Source: Arthrobacter sp. D5-1
GTDB lineage: Bacteria; Actinomycetota; Actinomycetes; Actinomycetales; Micrococcaceae
Direction: 5' to 3'
DNA length: 64,000 nucleotides
NCBI RefSeq assembly: GCF_017357425.1
Contig: NZ_CP014571.1
Location: 682,001-746,000, forward strand
In this document: one piece after another, positions 45,425 through 56,311 of the stretch
Layout of the letters: every line of letters begins with the position of its first letter
Position numbering within the stretch: the stretch's first letter is position 1
Made by a program: the position numbers and the translations under genes
Notes under the pieces: generated by a model
What the model saw: only the letters and a program-made list of their open reading frames with translations
Database searches by the model: none
Told to the model about the DNA's origin: nothing

Positions 45425-47131
45425 CTACACGACGTCGATGAACACCGGGTTGGCGTAGAACCAGGTGTCCGTCCACGGATCAGCATCCCCGAGGTTGTCA
45501 CCGTGCCGGATGGGGCCGGCGGGGTCTACGGATGCGCCGTAGTATCCAGCGCCGTGCCGGTTTCCATCACTCCCGCGAAGACGGAAGTAGCAGGACTTTT
45601 GGACGTCCTTGATGACGTGCCTGATGGTGAACGTGCCGGTGCGGCCTGAAACGTCCAGCTGCTTCCATACAGTGGTTCCCGGCGCCTTCAACGTGTCGCG
45701 ATCCGTCACAGCACCGGTCACAGCGCCGCCGATCACATCCACATGGGCGAGTTTCGGAAGAATCCCCGCAAAGTTGCGGTAGTCCGTCGTCGTAATGGTG
45801 ATGGAAATTTCGACGTCGGCGCCTCGCCGAACCTGCAGCCGGGAACCGAGGGTGACCCCGTTGCGTCCGTTGCTGTTGCCTGCGCCATTGCCGCGGACTT
45901 CGCGGACGCGGACATCCAACCCTTGCAGCAGGTGTCCGTGGTCCACCCACATGCGTCCACGGCGCATGGCTTCCAATACGCCGGTGTAGGAGCGCTCGGT
46001 GACACCGGTGTGCAGGCGGCTGAATTGGCCGGGCCAGTAGTCGCTGCCGCCCTGCTTTTCGCCGGCGTCGAACGGGTCCGGCCGTTTGCCGGTGACGGAC
46101 CACCGGTCGAACTCGTTGGGCAGGCTGAGATAGGGCTCCTCGGCCGGGTACGGTCCGGTCTTCCACGTGTCCTTGACCGTGAGGTGGTTGTCCGAGTTGG
46201 ACGTGATCCAGAACGGCAGGCCCTCGGCGAGCATGGAATCCCATACGCCGCCCACTGTCGCCGTGGCCCAGTCGAAACCGCCGTAAGGTCGGAACGCGTC
46301 TGCCGGGTACCCGGGGAAGCTGAACTGGGTGGGGTTGTTGGTGTACTCGCCGCGCTGGTCTCCGGCCCTGGAGAACTGGCTGACTCCCGAGCCTTGGGCC
46401 CCGGGTGCACCTTCCATGCCGATCATGACGTCGCGGGCGGCATCGCGCCAGGCGCGGAGCTCATGCGGGGAATCGATGCCCAGGCGCATGGGGTGGTTGG
46501 CCAAAGCCACCACGTCCTCGATGTAGCCTGAGCGCTTCTGGTTGGCCAACCAGGCGATGGCTTCCACGGCCTTGCGTTCAAAGGTTTCCACTTGAGCCGT
46601 TCCCGGCGTCGGTTTTTCCCACTGGTTCAGCTTGCCGTCCCACACCAGTTCGAATGTGCGCAGGAGGTTCACTTCGTTGGGCCCCGGTGCCACCAGCACC
46701 GAAGCGTGCTCCGCACCCGGGATGTACCACTCGAGTCCTTGGAAAATCAGTAGCTCAGGACGTGCTGCACGCTGCGCCTTGATTTCCTTGTTGGCATTGA
46801 CTGCGCCGCCGTTGTTGGCGTGGCCGAAGTTGCTGTGTTCCGTTAATGCCAGCCAGTCAACGCCGTAGGCCTGCGCGGTGTCCAGCTGCTGCTTGATCAT
46901 GTACTTCGCGTCGTGGCTGTACTGCGTGTGGACGTGGTGGTCACCCACGAGCCACTTCAGTTGGGGGTCGTTCCCGCCCGGGTTCGCCATCGCCGGCCGG
47001 GCCGTGGCAGCCGTGGCAGCGGTGCCTGCGGCTATGATGCCGGCCGACTGCAGGATGCGCCGGCGGCTCAGCCCCATGCTCCTTAGTTCAGCATCGGCCA
47101 GCTTCACACTCTGGCTGTGGGTGGTCGTCAT
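45425..47131 (-). CDS. Secreted CehA/McbA-type PHP metallohydrolase
   Basis: A 568-residue exported metal-dependent hydrolase. Tat motif LSRRRILQSAG (residues 21-31) and an Ala-rich helix end near ARPAMA (residue 50). The PHP domain follows at once with DHHVHTQYSHDA (about residues 64-75), LTEHSNFGH near residue 97 and a late SNSDNHL metal site; a beta-rich C-terminal domain follows. GGAGAAG lies 2-8 bp before the ATG at 47131. It follows the metallophosphoesterase gene by 122 bp on the same strand, so the two may be co-expressed. Relatives cleave carbamates or phosphodiesters, so substrate stays open. Confidence 0.87.
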   Translation of the reverse strand: MTTTHSQSVKLADAELRSMGLSRRRILQSAGIIAAGTAATAATARPAMANPGGNDPQLKWLVGDHHVHTQYSHDAKYMIKQQLDTAQAYGVDWLALTEHSNFGHANNGGAVNANKEIKAQRAARPELLIFQGLEWYIPGAEHASVLVAPGPNEVNLLRTFELVWDGKLNQWEKPTPGTAQVETFERKAVEAIAWLANQKRSGYIEDVVALANHPMRLGIDSPHELRAWRDAARDVMIGMEGAPGAQGSGVSQFSRAGDQRGEYTNNPTQFSFPGYPADAFRPYGGFDWATATVGGVWDSMLAEGLPFWITSNSDNHLTVKDTWKTGPYPAEEPYLSLPNEFDRWSVTGKRPDPFDAGEKQGGSDYWPGQFSRLHTGVTERSYTGVLEAMRRGRMWVDHGHLLQGLDVRVREVRGNGAGNSNGRNGVTLGSRLQVRRGADVEISITITTTDYRNFAGILPKLAHVDVIGGAVTGAVTDRDTLKAPGTTVWKQLDVSGRTGTFTIRHVIKDVQKSCYFRLRGSDGNRHGAGYYGASVDPAGPIRHGDNLGDADPWTDTWFYANPVFIDVV

Positions 47132-47253
47132 TTCTTCTCCAGTGCACATAGCGCTTCCCTCTGTCGATTCCGATCCCCCCAGCGGGATCACAGTAGGGAA
47201 GCTGGATGGCACGAAGGTTAACCGGGCGGGAACGATTGGGGGAGGCGGTCCGG

Positions 47254-48294
47254 CTAGAACAGCGGAATCTGAACTTCCTTGATCCATTCGCCCCGGCGGT
47301 AGTCGCGGGCCCTGACTACTACGCAGTCGTTGTAGACCTCAACTTGCAACCCGCTGGCTTCCCGGCCATCCAAGGCGCGTTCACCGCCCGCGCCATTGTC
47401 CTCCCAGAGCGTCTGGACTGCGCCGGTGTTGATGACTTGGAATCCCTGCAGGTTGCCCGTGCCTGGAACCGTGCGGCGAACTTCCCAGTCAGCCAACTGA
47501 AGCGCCCAATGGGTGTGGGCCGTGAAGACGAAGACGTTCTTGTATTTGCCCAGGATGCCCAGTAGCCGATCCGCCTGAAGGTAGTCGTTCTTGTACAGGT
47601 TGTTGCGGGTCCCAGAGACCGTGTCCGGGAACGGGTGGTGGGTGAAAACCATGACAGGTTTTCCCTTGCGGGCCCAATAAGCCAGACGCTGCTCGAGCCA
47701 GGTGATCTGCTCCTCGCTGAGCCAGACCTCGTCCCACAGCTTCGCATCGTGGTAATGCATGTACTTCTCGGTACCCAGGATCAGTCCCGGCACGCCTCCA
47801 AGGTCAATTTCGGCGTAGACCTTGTCCCGACCGGTGAAGGTGAAGAAGCTTTCGAAGAGCGAAGCTTCAGTAGTTCCGTTGGGCCATGTGGCCTGGGCGA
47901 GCGTGGTGGGATTGGAGTACTTCGGGACGTAGAACTCATGGTTGCCGATGGCCCAGTGGACGTTGGAAGCGTGGGTGTTGGCATCCAGCACTTTCCGCAC
48001 GGCATCGTACTCAAAGTCGTAGCCCCGCGGCGTGATGTCTCCGTTGACCACCAGGCCTGCGCTTCGCTTGCTCGGATTGGTACTTTCGATGTCCTTGAGC
48101 GCGAGGTCAAAATCGGCCAGATCGCCCTGGATATCGCTGATGACCGTGAAGACTGTGGCCTTGCCGGAGGGGCGGTTGCTGCCGTGTCCATTCTCGGAGG
48201 CTTGCGCGGGAGATGCGACGGCGGCCGTGGCCCCGATGGTGGCCAACCCTGCGATTGATGCTGCGATGGCAGAGCGGCGGCTGGGGGAAATCAT
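47254..48294 (-). CDS. Secreted calcineurin-like metallophosphoesterase
   Basis: A 346-residue phosphoesterase with a Tat-like N-terminus (SPSRRSAIAASIAGLATIG) and an Ala-rich cleavage region near residue 33. Metal motifs are VISDIQGD (residue ~52), VNGDITP, IGNHEFY and, at the end, THHPF and FTAHTHW; the last is a variant of the usual GHxH, with Ala for Gly. AAAGG lies 7 bp before the ATG at 48294; an ATG 15 bp further up lacks a site. It precedes the PHP hydrolase gene and probably works with it on extracellular phosphate esters. Confidence 0.87.
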   Translation of the reverse strand: MISPSRRSAIAASIAGLATIGATAAVASPAQASENGHGSNRPSGKATVFTVISDIQGDLADFDLALKDIESTNPSKRSAGLVVNGDITPRGYDFEYDAVRKVLDANTHASNVHWAIGNHEFYVPKYSNPTTLAQATWPNGTTEASLFESFFTFTGRDKVYAEIDLGGVPGLILGTEKYMHYHDAKLWDEVWLSEEQITWLEQRLAYWARKGKPVMVFTHHPFPDTVSGTRNNLYKNDYLQADRLLGILGKYKNVFVFTAHTHWALQLADWEVRRTVPGTGNLQGFQVINTGAVQTLWEDNGAGGERALDGREASGLQVEVYNDCVVVRARDYRRGEWIKEVQIPLF

Positions 48295-48614
48295 GATGGA
48301 ACCTTTCATTCATACGGGATGCGTTGACCCTCAGAAGGTAGATTCGTCCGGTGAATTGCGGGCAAAGGAACCATGGCCAACTTGTCATGACAGGTTGGCC
48401 GTTTGGTGACCTTTAACGGAGGGTGAGCCGATCTCCGGCGGCAAGCGCGGCTCCAAGTTGTATAGCCAAGGGTCTGAACACCTCGTGCTTCCCTGTACAT
48501 ATGTCGACCGCGTGGACGATTCTTCGCTCAATGTCGTGCCCCTTACTGCCGGACCCTTCCCTACGGTTGAACCAGATGCTTCACATCGATCCCGTCGGCA
48601 GAGAAGAGTACGCA
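48295..48614. other. Divergent intergenic region with a 26-bp palindrome
   Basis: About 320 bp between the metallophosphoesterase and the semialdehyde dehydrogenase genes. GGCCAAC-TTGTCATGACAG-GTTGGCC at 48375-48400 is a palindrome around GTCATGAC with one wobble, likely an operator or a bidirectional hairpin. An open frame runs from 48423 into the dehydrogenase, but it lacks a ribosome site and is taken as non-coding. No other structure was seen. Confidence 0.5.
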
Positions 48615-50120
<1,506 letters not shown>

Positions 50121-50133
50121 AGGGGAGTGGGGG

Positions 50134-51663
50134 CTAACGCTCTTCCAGGAACTCGACGGCGGCGAACAGTTCCAGCCTGTCGCGCAGGCTGTCCAGGTTG
50201 AGTCCCAGGACGGTGCCCGCAGTATCGATCCGGTTCCTGAGAGTGTGCCGGTGGATCCCCAACTGCCGTGCCGTCCGATCCCAGACGCAGTTGTTCGCCA
50301 ACCACGCCGAAACTGTTGGCAGCAGCTGGGTCTGTTCGGTTTCGTCGTGCTTGGCCAACGGCTGAATGAGTCGCCGGGCAACGGATCCGGCTTCATCGCT
50401 GTGCAGCAGGCCCAGCATCCCGCCCCGGGAGATTTCCTCGAAGGCCACAAGGGGGCGGGTGAGTTCCCGAGCCCTTTGCAGTGATCGCTCTGCTTCCTTC
50501 AACGCCTTGGCGAGGTGAACGAAGTCCGTCTCCACCGACGTGCCCGCCGTTGCGCCGTACCGTTCCAGGAGGACTGTGACCTTTTGTTGGAGTGCCGGAC
50601 CTGCCAGCACCACGATGTTCTCGTTCCGTTGGGCGTAGAAGACGGCGCCGCGGTGGTCGTCCGACAACAGTTCCAGCGCCTCCAGGAGGTTCTGTCCTTG
50701 CCCGGGAGGTTGGGCCATGGTCACCACAACGGGGTCGGCGGGCAGCCTGCCCCAGACCTGGCGGGCCGTGCGCTCGGCAACATCCGTGCTTCCTGCCAGC
50801 AATTGCTCGAAAACGCCTGCACGCAGGTGGCGGCGTGCGGTATCGAGGGTGCGCGTTTGCTCCAGGGCGAGGCTGGCCAGCGCGATCACACTGTTGATGA
50901 TGTCGGTGCGGGCCGGATCCAGGGGTTCGATGGCACCCAGGACCAGCACTCCGCGCAAATGATGCCGGCGGCCCAGCGTCTGTAAGGTGATCTGCTCGCC
51001 GTCGACCGTCAGTTGCGAGACCGATCGCGAGCCTTGGTCCAAGGATTTCCGTACGGCATCCATCACGCCGGGCATGATCGACGACGGCACGGGACGGTTG
51101 TTGGGCATCAGGATATGGTTTCCCGCAGCGTCGAACATCGCCACCCAGCCATGCAGCTGCCGCTCAAGCTCGGCCAGGATGGAGCGCAGTCCGTCGGGAC
51201 GCAGGGCAGCCCGCGCGATGGCCCGTTGTGCTTGGAGCGACCATTCGGACCGTGCGTTCTGTTCCCTCGCCAGCAAATCTGCAACGAATCGAATGACAGC
51301 GATGAACGGCGTCCTGTCGGGGACCTCCAGTAAAGGCAATGCGTGGTTGCGGCACGCCTCTACCAGGCCTGGTGGCAGCACCCCGTGAATCACTTGGGTG
51401 GCGAAACCGAGGCCGCTGATCCCATGCTTGACCAACCGCGACACGTAGTCGTTGTAGAGCGCCACGGGACCGTCGCCCACCGGGAACTGCGTTCCGTCTG
51501 TCAGCAGCAGCTGCCCGGGATCGAGGAACGGCGTGGGATCGTCAAGATCGGAACTGTGGACCCAGGACACGGACGCTTCCAGCGCAGGATCACCTGCCTT
51601 CGGGGTCACCAGCCTCAGGTTCAATGAGCTGTTGCGAAGGATGGTGTTGATGGTTGGCGGCAT
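50134..51663 (-). CDS. PucR-family transcriptional regulator
   Basis: A 509-residue regulator. The N-terminal PucR domain (LVTPKAGDPALEASVSWVHSS and DPGQLLLTDGTQ within the first 60 residues) senses a purine- or amine-type ligand; a GGDEF-like middle follows, and the C-terminal HTH_30 (ANNCVWDRTARQLGIHRHT) ends the protein. AAGGAG is 10 bp before the ATG at 51663. Convergent with mmsA (14 bp apart) and divergent from the aminotransferase gene, so control of both, and probably autoregulation, is likely. Confidence 0.93.
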   Translation of the reverse strand: MPPTINTILRNSSLNLRLVTPKAGDPALEASVSWVHSSDLDDPTPFLDPGQLLLTDGTQFPVGDGPVALYNDYVSRLVKHGISGLGFATQVIHGVLPPGLVEACRNHALPLLEVPDRTPFIAVIRFVADLLAREQNARSEWSLQAQRAIARAALRPDGLRSILAELERQLHGWVAMFDAAGNHILMPNNRPVPSSIMPGVMDAVRKSLDQGSRSVSQLTVDGEQITLQTLGRRHHLRGVLVLGAIEPLDPARTDIINSVIALASLALEQTRTLDTARRHLRAGVFEQLLAGSTDVAERTARQVWGRLPADPVVVTMAQPPGQGQNLLEALELLSDDHRGAVFYAQRNENIVVLAGPALQQKVTVLLERYGATAGTSVETDFVHLAKALKEAERSLQRARELTRPLVAFEEISRGGMLGLLHSDEAGSVARRLIQPLAKHDETEQTQLLPTVSAWLANNCVWDRTARQLGIHRHTLRNRIDTAGTVLGLNLDSLRDRLELFAAVEFLEER

Positions 51664-51790
51664 GCTCAGGCACTCCTTGGAAAAAAGTAGTTCCACACCC
51701 TGCCAACTATACAAATGTCCTGAGGTGGTGATCTGTTCAAAAGTTCAAGATGAAGGGGAAGCCCCACCCGCCCTTTCGAGAGGACCCTCA

Positions 51791-53119
51791 ATGTCTCCCA
51801 CCCGGACCGCCCTGGCTGTTCCCACCTCCAACGCAGAGGTTGCCGCGCTGGACACTGGCAATGTCTTCCACTCCTGGTCAGCCCAGAAGACGCTGAAGCC
51901 GATGGCCATAGCCGGTGGTTCCGGCAGTACTGTCTGGGACCACGACGGCAGGACATATCTGGATTTCTCCAGCCAACTGGTCAACACGAACATCGGCCAC
52001 CAGCACCCGCGCCTCATCGAAGCCATCAAGCAGCAACTGGACACGCTCACCACGGTTGCTCCCGCGCATGCCAATCACACCCGCGCCCTGGCGGCCCAGA
52101 AGGTCCTGTCCCACGCGCCGTCAACTATGGACAAGGTGTTCTTCACCAACGGAGGTGCGGACGCCAACGAGAATGCCATCCGCATGGCCCGCTTGCACAC
52201 AGGGCGGGACAAGGTCATCTCCCGTTACCGCTCGTACCATGGCAACACCGGCGCGGCCATCGTGGCCACGGGAGACTGGCGCCGCATCCCCAACGAATAC
52301 TCCCGCGGACACGTCCACGTCTTTGGGCCGTACCTTTACCGTTCCGAGTTCTGGGCCGAGACTCCGGAACAGGAAGCGGAGCGCGCCCTGCAGCACCTGC
52401 GCCGCACCATTGAACTGGAAGGTCCGCAGTCCGTTGCCGCTGTGCTCCTCGAGACCGTTCCCGGGACGGCCGGCATACTGCTCCCGCCGCCTGGCTACCT
52501 CGAGGGCGTTCGTGCACTCTGTGATCAGCATGGAATCGTCCTGATCCTCGATGAGGTCATGGCCGGCTTCGGACGCACCGGGGACTGGTTCGCCCTGGAT
52601 GCCTTCAACGTCAGGCCCGATCTCATCACCTTCGCCAAGGGCGTCAACTCGGGCTACGTCCCGGTAGGCGGGGTCGTCATCAACGAGGACATCTCGGCCA
52701 CCTTTGACGAACGGGTTTTCCCTGGCGGCCTCACCTACTCAGGTCATCCGCTGGCTGCGGCCTCCATCGTTGCCTCGATCGAGGCTTTCGAGGAAGAGAA
52801 CATCGTCGGGAACGCGGCCCGGATCGGCGCAGATCACCTCGAGCCCGGCCTGAATGCCCTGGCTGCCAAGCACGACGCCATCGGTGAAGTCCGGGGCCGT
52901 GGTGTGTTCTGGGCACTCGAGCTCGTGGAGGACCGCCAGACCCGGACGCCGGTCAGTTCGGCTTTCATGGGCAAGCTCAAAGCCGAACTGCTCCACCGCG
53001 GACTGTTGCCCTTCATCGCCGACAACCGCGTGCACGTGGTGCCTCCCGCCGTCGTGACTCCCGAAGAAGTACGCCAGGCGTTGGCGATCTACGACGACGC
53101 CCTGACCGCTGTCAGCTGA
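51791..53119 (+). CDS. Class III aminotransferase (beta-alanine/omega-amino acid type)
   Basis: A 442-residue PLP enzyme of the ornithine/GABA/beta-alanine aminotransferase family. Key parts: GGADANENAIRMAR (phosphate site, near residue 117), YHGNTGAA near residue 150, DEVMAGFGRTGDW with the pyridine-ring Asp (near residue 255) and TFAKGVNSGYVPVGG with the PLP Lys (near residue 282). With mmsA this makes a short path from a beta-amino acid through a semialdehyde to acyl-CoA. The ATG at 51791 follows GAGAGGA by 6 bp. Confidence 0.92.
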   Translation: MSPTRTALAVPTSNAEVAALDTGNVFHSWSAQKTLKPMAIAGGSGSTVWDHDGRTYLDFSSQLVNTNIGHQHPRLIEAIKQQLDTLTTVAPAHANHTRALAAQKVLSHAPSTMDKVFFTNGGADANENAIRMARLHTGRDKVISRYRSYHGNTGAAIVATGDWRRIPNEYSRGHVHVFGPYLYRSEFWAETPEQEAERALQHLRRTIELEGPQSVAAVLLETVPGTAGILLPPPGYLEGVRALCDQHGIVLILDEVMAGFGRTGDWFALDAFNVRPDLITFAKGVNSGYVPVGGVVINEDISATFDERVFPGGLTYSGHPLAAASIVASIEAFEEENIVGNAARIGADHLEPGLNALAAKHDAIGEVRGRGVFWALELVEDRQTRTPVSSAFMGKLKAELLHRGLLPFIADNRVHVVPPAVVTPEEVRQALAIYDDALTAVS

Positions 53120-53239
53120 CGGCTTCCCTTCGACCCGCCGCAACCCCAACTGAGCAGTTTCGGAGAAGTTTTCGTCCCGCTGGCACCGTAACTTGGGGGT
53201 TAACCGCACAGTTACGCAGGACAGAAGAAGGAATCCACC

Positions 53240-53695
53240 ATGGCTGAGACCGGAACAACCGACAAGACCAAGTCCTACGACGGATTTACGGAGGAAGAGC
53301 GCGCGGCGATGAAGGAGCGTGCGCAGGAACTGAAGAAGGCTCCGCGCAAGAAGGCGTCCAAAGCCGACGGCGAGGCTGACGTCCTGGCCAAAATCGCTGA
53401 GATGCCCGAGGGGGACAAAGCCATGGCCGAAGCGCTTCACGCGATCGTCAAGGAGCATGCGCCCGAGCTCACGCCCAAGACCTGGTACGGGATGCCGGCC
53501 TACGCCAAGGACGGAAAGAACATCCTCTTCTTCCAAAGCTCCCACAAGTTCAAGGCCCGTTACGCCACGCTCGGGTTCGAAGAAAACGCCAAGCTTGACG
53601 ACGGCGACATGTGGCCCACCTCGTTTGCCCTCAAGGAAATCACGCCGGGGGTCGAGGCAAGGATCGTGGAGTTGCTCAAGAAGGCGCTCGGATAA
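53240..53695 (+). CDS. DUF1801 (YdhG-like) domain protein
   Basis: A 151-residue soluble protein with a charged N-terminal region (Lys/Glu rich, residues 1-48) and a DUF1801 domain whose core [20 protein letters not shown] lies near residue 76. Function unknown; the family has been linked loosely to iron or stress proteins without proof. GAAGGA is 7 bp before the ATG. Upstream, CGTAAC and GTTACG (53187-53216) form a wide inverted repeat that could be an operator or promoter element. Confidence 0.85.
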   Translation: MAETGTTDKTKSYDGFTEEERAAMKERAQELKKAPRKKASKADGEADVLAKIAEMPEGDKAMAEALHAIVKEHAPELTPKTWYGMPAYAKDGKNILFFQSSHKFKARYATLGFEENAKLDDGDMWPTSFALKEITPGVEARIVELLKKALG

Positions 53696-53726
53696 TCACG
53701 GGCTTCCGGGGCCCTCTTCCTTGGCC

Positions 53727-54863
53727 CTAAGCCGGTTGGCTGTTGACCGGCGGCAGATCCGGATTCATGGGTTCCAGGTCCGGATCTTCTGCCGTCCATA
53801 CCTGCACAATGGCCCATGCGACCGCCGCAATGGGAACCGACAACACTGCGCCGATGATCCCGGCGAGGATGGTGCCTGCCGTCAGCGCCATCAGGATGAC
53901 CAGTGCGTGCAGTTCCAGGGACTTGCCCATGACCACTGGCTGAAGGAAGTCACCTTCAAGTTGGTTGACGGCGATCACTGCGATCACGACGATCAGCGCC
54001 ACGATGGGGCCGTTGGCGACAAGCGCGACCAAAGCTGCCAGGATCCCGGCGACCGTCGCCCCAACCAAGGGTATGAAAGCTCCAATGAACACGATGATTG
54101 CCAAGGGGATGGCCAGCGGCACTTGGAGGATGAGCAGGACCGTGCCGATCGCTACCGTGTCCACCAACGCAACGATCGCCGTGCCCCGGACGTAGCCGCC
54201 CAGAACCTCCATGGTTCGCTTTCCAACCCGGCGAAGCTTGGCTTCCCTCAGTCCGGTGAAGGGTCGCAAGAAGAACTCCCAGATCTTGGCGCCGTCCTTG
54301 AGGAAGAAGAACAGGATCACTACCACCAGGCTGGCGCCGGCAAGGAACTCCGTCACCACCGATAACCCGGTAACCGCCCCGGAACGTACCTGACTGCTCT
54401 GGGCAAACTCCACTGCCGCTTCACGTGCCTGGTTCAACTGCTCCCGATCGATGGGAAACGGCCCGGTCAGCAGGAAGTTCTCCAACTCATCCAGTCCGGC
54501 CGCGGCCTGGCTGATCAGTTCGTCCCACTGGCTGCGCACCGACAGGACGATCACCGTGATGACCCCGCCGAGCACTATCAGGAGGCCCAGGAAAGCGACG
54601 CCGGTGGCCAGGCCGCCGCGCCAGCCGCGCCGTCGAAGCATATTGACGAATGGCCCTATGGCCGCCGCCAGGATCAGGGATATGAGCACCGGGATGACGA
54701 GCAGGCGGATTTGAAGCAGCCCGAAGATCGCCACCACCGTCAGGGTCAGAATGAGCAGTACCTGCGCTGCCCGGACGGACGCGCGGCCCAAGGAGTCCTT
54801 CCAGGGGTCGGGCTTGCGTTGCTTGCGGACGGAAACGGGCGCTGTTTCCTCGTGTGCCGTCAT
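53727..54863 (-). CDS. AI-2E family membrane transporter/permease
   Basis: A 378-residue membrane protein with about eight helices. The pattern of an N-terminal helix pair, a long cytoplasmic amphipathic stretch (residues 140-190), then GTAIVALVDTVAIG, IGAFIPLVGATVAGI and the P-rich C-terminal tail fits the AI-2E/PerM family. Despite the name, most members are not autoinducer exporters; some are Na+/H+ antiporters. AGGAG is 5 bp before the ATG at 54863. Convergent with DUF1801. Confidence 0.9.
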   Translation of the reverse strand: MTAHEETAPVSVRKQRKPDPWKDSLGRASVRAAQVLLILTLTVVAIFGLLQIRLLVIPVLISLILAAAIGPFVNMLRRRGWRGGLATGVAFLGLLIVLGGVITVIVLSVRSQWDELISQAAAGLDELENFLLTGPFPIDREQLNQAREAAVEFAQSSQVRSGAVTGLSVVTEFLAGASLVVVILFFFLKDGAKIWEFFLRPFTGLREAKLRRVGKRTMEVLGGYVRGTAIVALVDTVAIGTVLLILQVPLAIPLAIIVFIGAFIPLVGATVAGILAALVALVANGPIVALIVVIAVIAVNQLEGDFLQPVVMGKSLELHALVILMALTAGTILAGIIGAVLSVPIAAVAWAIVQVWTAEDPDLEPMNPDLPPVNSQPA

Positions 54864-54954
54864 GGGGGCTCCTGTTCGTTCGCATCGGTCAACCGACCTG
54901 ATCAAACATAAGCCTACTGACTAATGCCCTTTCCTAGTGTGCCGGATCGGCTTC

Positions 54955-55137
54955 CTAGTGCGTCGGATCGGGGTGCGGTGGTACCGGACCTGGGTCGGGA
55001 ACCGGCGATGGCCCGGGTGTGGGGTTTGGATCCGGAATAGGGCTGGGTGGAAACGGTGTGGTGGGGTCCGGTGGCGGTGGCACCGGACCCGGGTCCGGGG
55101 GGAATGGCTCGGGCTCGTGAGTGGGAGGAAGGGTCAT
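54955..55137 (-). CDS. Small proline-rich protein
   Basis: A 60-residue, very acidic-proline-rich peptide (PPTHEPEPFPPDPGPVPPP start, ending PHPDPTH) with no hydrophobic stretch and no cysteine. Roughly half of all residues are proline, with Asp, Thr and Gly between. AAAGGAGA stands 6-7 bp before the ATG, one of the strongest ribosome sites in the window, which is why I treat it as a real gene and not a GC-bias frame. No known domain. It begins about 100 bp from the divergent NAD(P)-binding gene. Confidence 0.6.
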   Translation of the reverse strand: MTLPPTHEPEPFPPDPGPVPPPPDPTTPFPPSPIPDPNPTPGPSPVPDPGPVPPHPDPTH

Positions 55138-55237
55138 GATCTCTCCTTTGCGTACGCGGTGTAGTGCTCCGGGCAGATGCTTGCAGCCTACTCCCCGTTG
55201 CGTGGCAGCTATAGGGTTTCCAGCGTTTGTGAATTTC

Positions 55238-55253
55238 TAGGTCAAATGACCTA
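55238..55253. promoter_or_regulatory. Operator palindrome of the TetR/fucosidase operon
   Basis: TAGGTCA-AA-TGACCTA is a perfect 7-2-7 palindrome. It overlaps the TAAAGT -10 (55252-55257) that lies 7 bp before the ATG of the first gene, so a bound dimer would block the promoter. Assigned by position to the TetR encoded second in the operon. Confidence 0.75.
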
Positions 55254-55264
55254 AAGTGAGTGTC

Positions 55265-56311
55265 ATGAATGATCTCCTTGAATCTGACCCCACCGGTCCC
55301 GTCCTGATCGTCGGCGGCTACGGCACCGTCGGTACGGCCCTCACACGACTCGCCGGTACCCAATGGCCATTGCTCCTCACAGGCAGGAATCCGGACCGCG
55401 GCAGCCACCTGGCAAGCGGAAATGTGACCCTCGAAAGGTGGGACCTCAGCCGCCCGGAACCCTTCGAAGCCAAGGTCAGGGCGGTGATCAGCACTGTCAA
55501 CGACCCCGACGACAGAGTTCTCCGCGCTGCCGTCAGCGCCGGCATTCCGTACGTCGACGTCACCCGCTGGACCAGCCGCGTCACCAGGGCAGCCACCCTG
55601 GCAACACTCCTGCGGCCCACTGCTCCTGTATTGCTGAGCTCGGGCTGGATGGGTGGCGTGATCAACATCGTGGCAGCAGCCTTGGCCCAGGACGCGGGCG
55701 GCAGTGACCAGATTGACGTCGCCATCCGTTACGACATCAACGACAGCGCTGGAGTTGATTCAGTGGACTTCATGGACCGGCTGGGACTGGACTTTGAAGT
55801 ACGCAAAGGCGGTAAGGCCGCCGTCGTACGTCCGTTGAGCGACACCCGCTGGGTAGACATTGCCGGGCACCGCACCAAGGTGGCACGGCTCGACACTCCC
55901 GAACAGTTCACTTTGCCGCTCACCCTTGGTGCCGGATCGGTGGCAACCCGGATTGGGTTCAGCTCCAATACGTCCACGACGGCGTTGCTCGCCGCACGTG
56001 CGGTGGGACTGTTCCGCTGGGGGAGTGGGGAACGGTGGACGCCGCTGCGACGCTCCCTGTTGTACTCGCCCGGCGCGGGCGGCACGGCCCACATCCGTGT
56101 TGACGTGAAAGGACCGGGGACAACACGAACGGCCGTCATTTCAGATCCGCAGGGACAGGCCCATCTGACCGCGTTGGGCGGATTGCTGGGGCTGCGCGCA
56201 GTTCTCGCGGAGGGTGCGCGGCCCGGTGTTTCCTTCCCCGAATCCGCGCCGGATCCTGCATCCCGGCTCGCGGAACTTGAATCGCACGGTGTGACAATAT
56301 TGAGGTCATGA
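55265..56311 (+). CDS. NAD(P)-binding, saccharopine-dehydrogenase-like protein
   Basis: A 348-residue soluble protein. The N-terminal Rossmann fold begins VLIVGGYGTVGTALTRLAG (about residues 12-30), with a second-strand TGRN that may select NADP. Its middle and C-terminal parts fit the trans-acting enoyl-reductase/saccharopine dehydrogenase-like group, but no catalytic residues can be named. Start ATG 55265 is chosen because TAAAGT lies 7 bp upstream; GTG 55256 would overlap that -10. First gene of a three-gene operon (4-bp overlap with TetR). Confidence 0.82.
   Translation: MNDLLESDPTGPVLIVGGYGTVGTALTRLAGTQWPLLLTGRNPDRGSHLASGNVTLERWDLSRPEPFEAKVRAVISTVNDPDDRVLRAAVSAGIPYVDVTRWTSRVTRAATLATLLRPTAPVLLSSGWMGGVINIVAAALAQDAGGSDQIDVAIRYDINDSAGVDSVDFMDRLGLDFEVRKGGKAAVVRPLSDTRWVDIAGHRTKVARLDTPEQFTLPLTLGAGSVATRIGFSSNTSTTALLAARAVGLFRWGSGERWTPLRRSLLYSPGAGGTAHIRVDVKGPGTTRTAVISDPQGQAHLTALGGLLGLRAVLAEGARPGVSFPESAPDPASRLAELESHGVTILRS

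Noticed and set aside
48423..48614. N-terminal extension of the semialdehyde dehydrogenase
   Set aside because: The frame is open but has no ribosome site there, and GAGAAGAG before GTG 48615 gives the normal family length.
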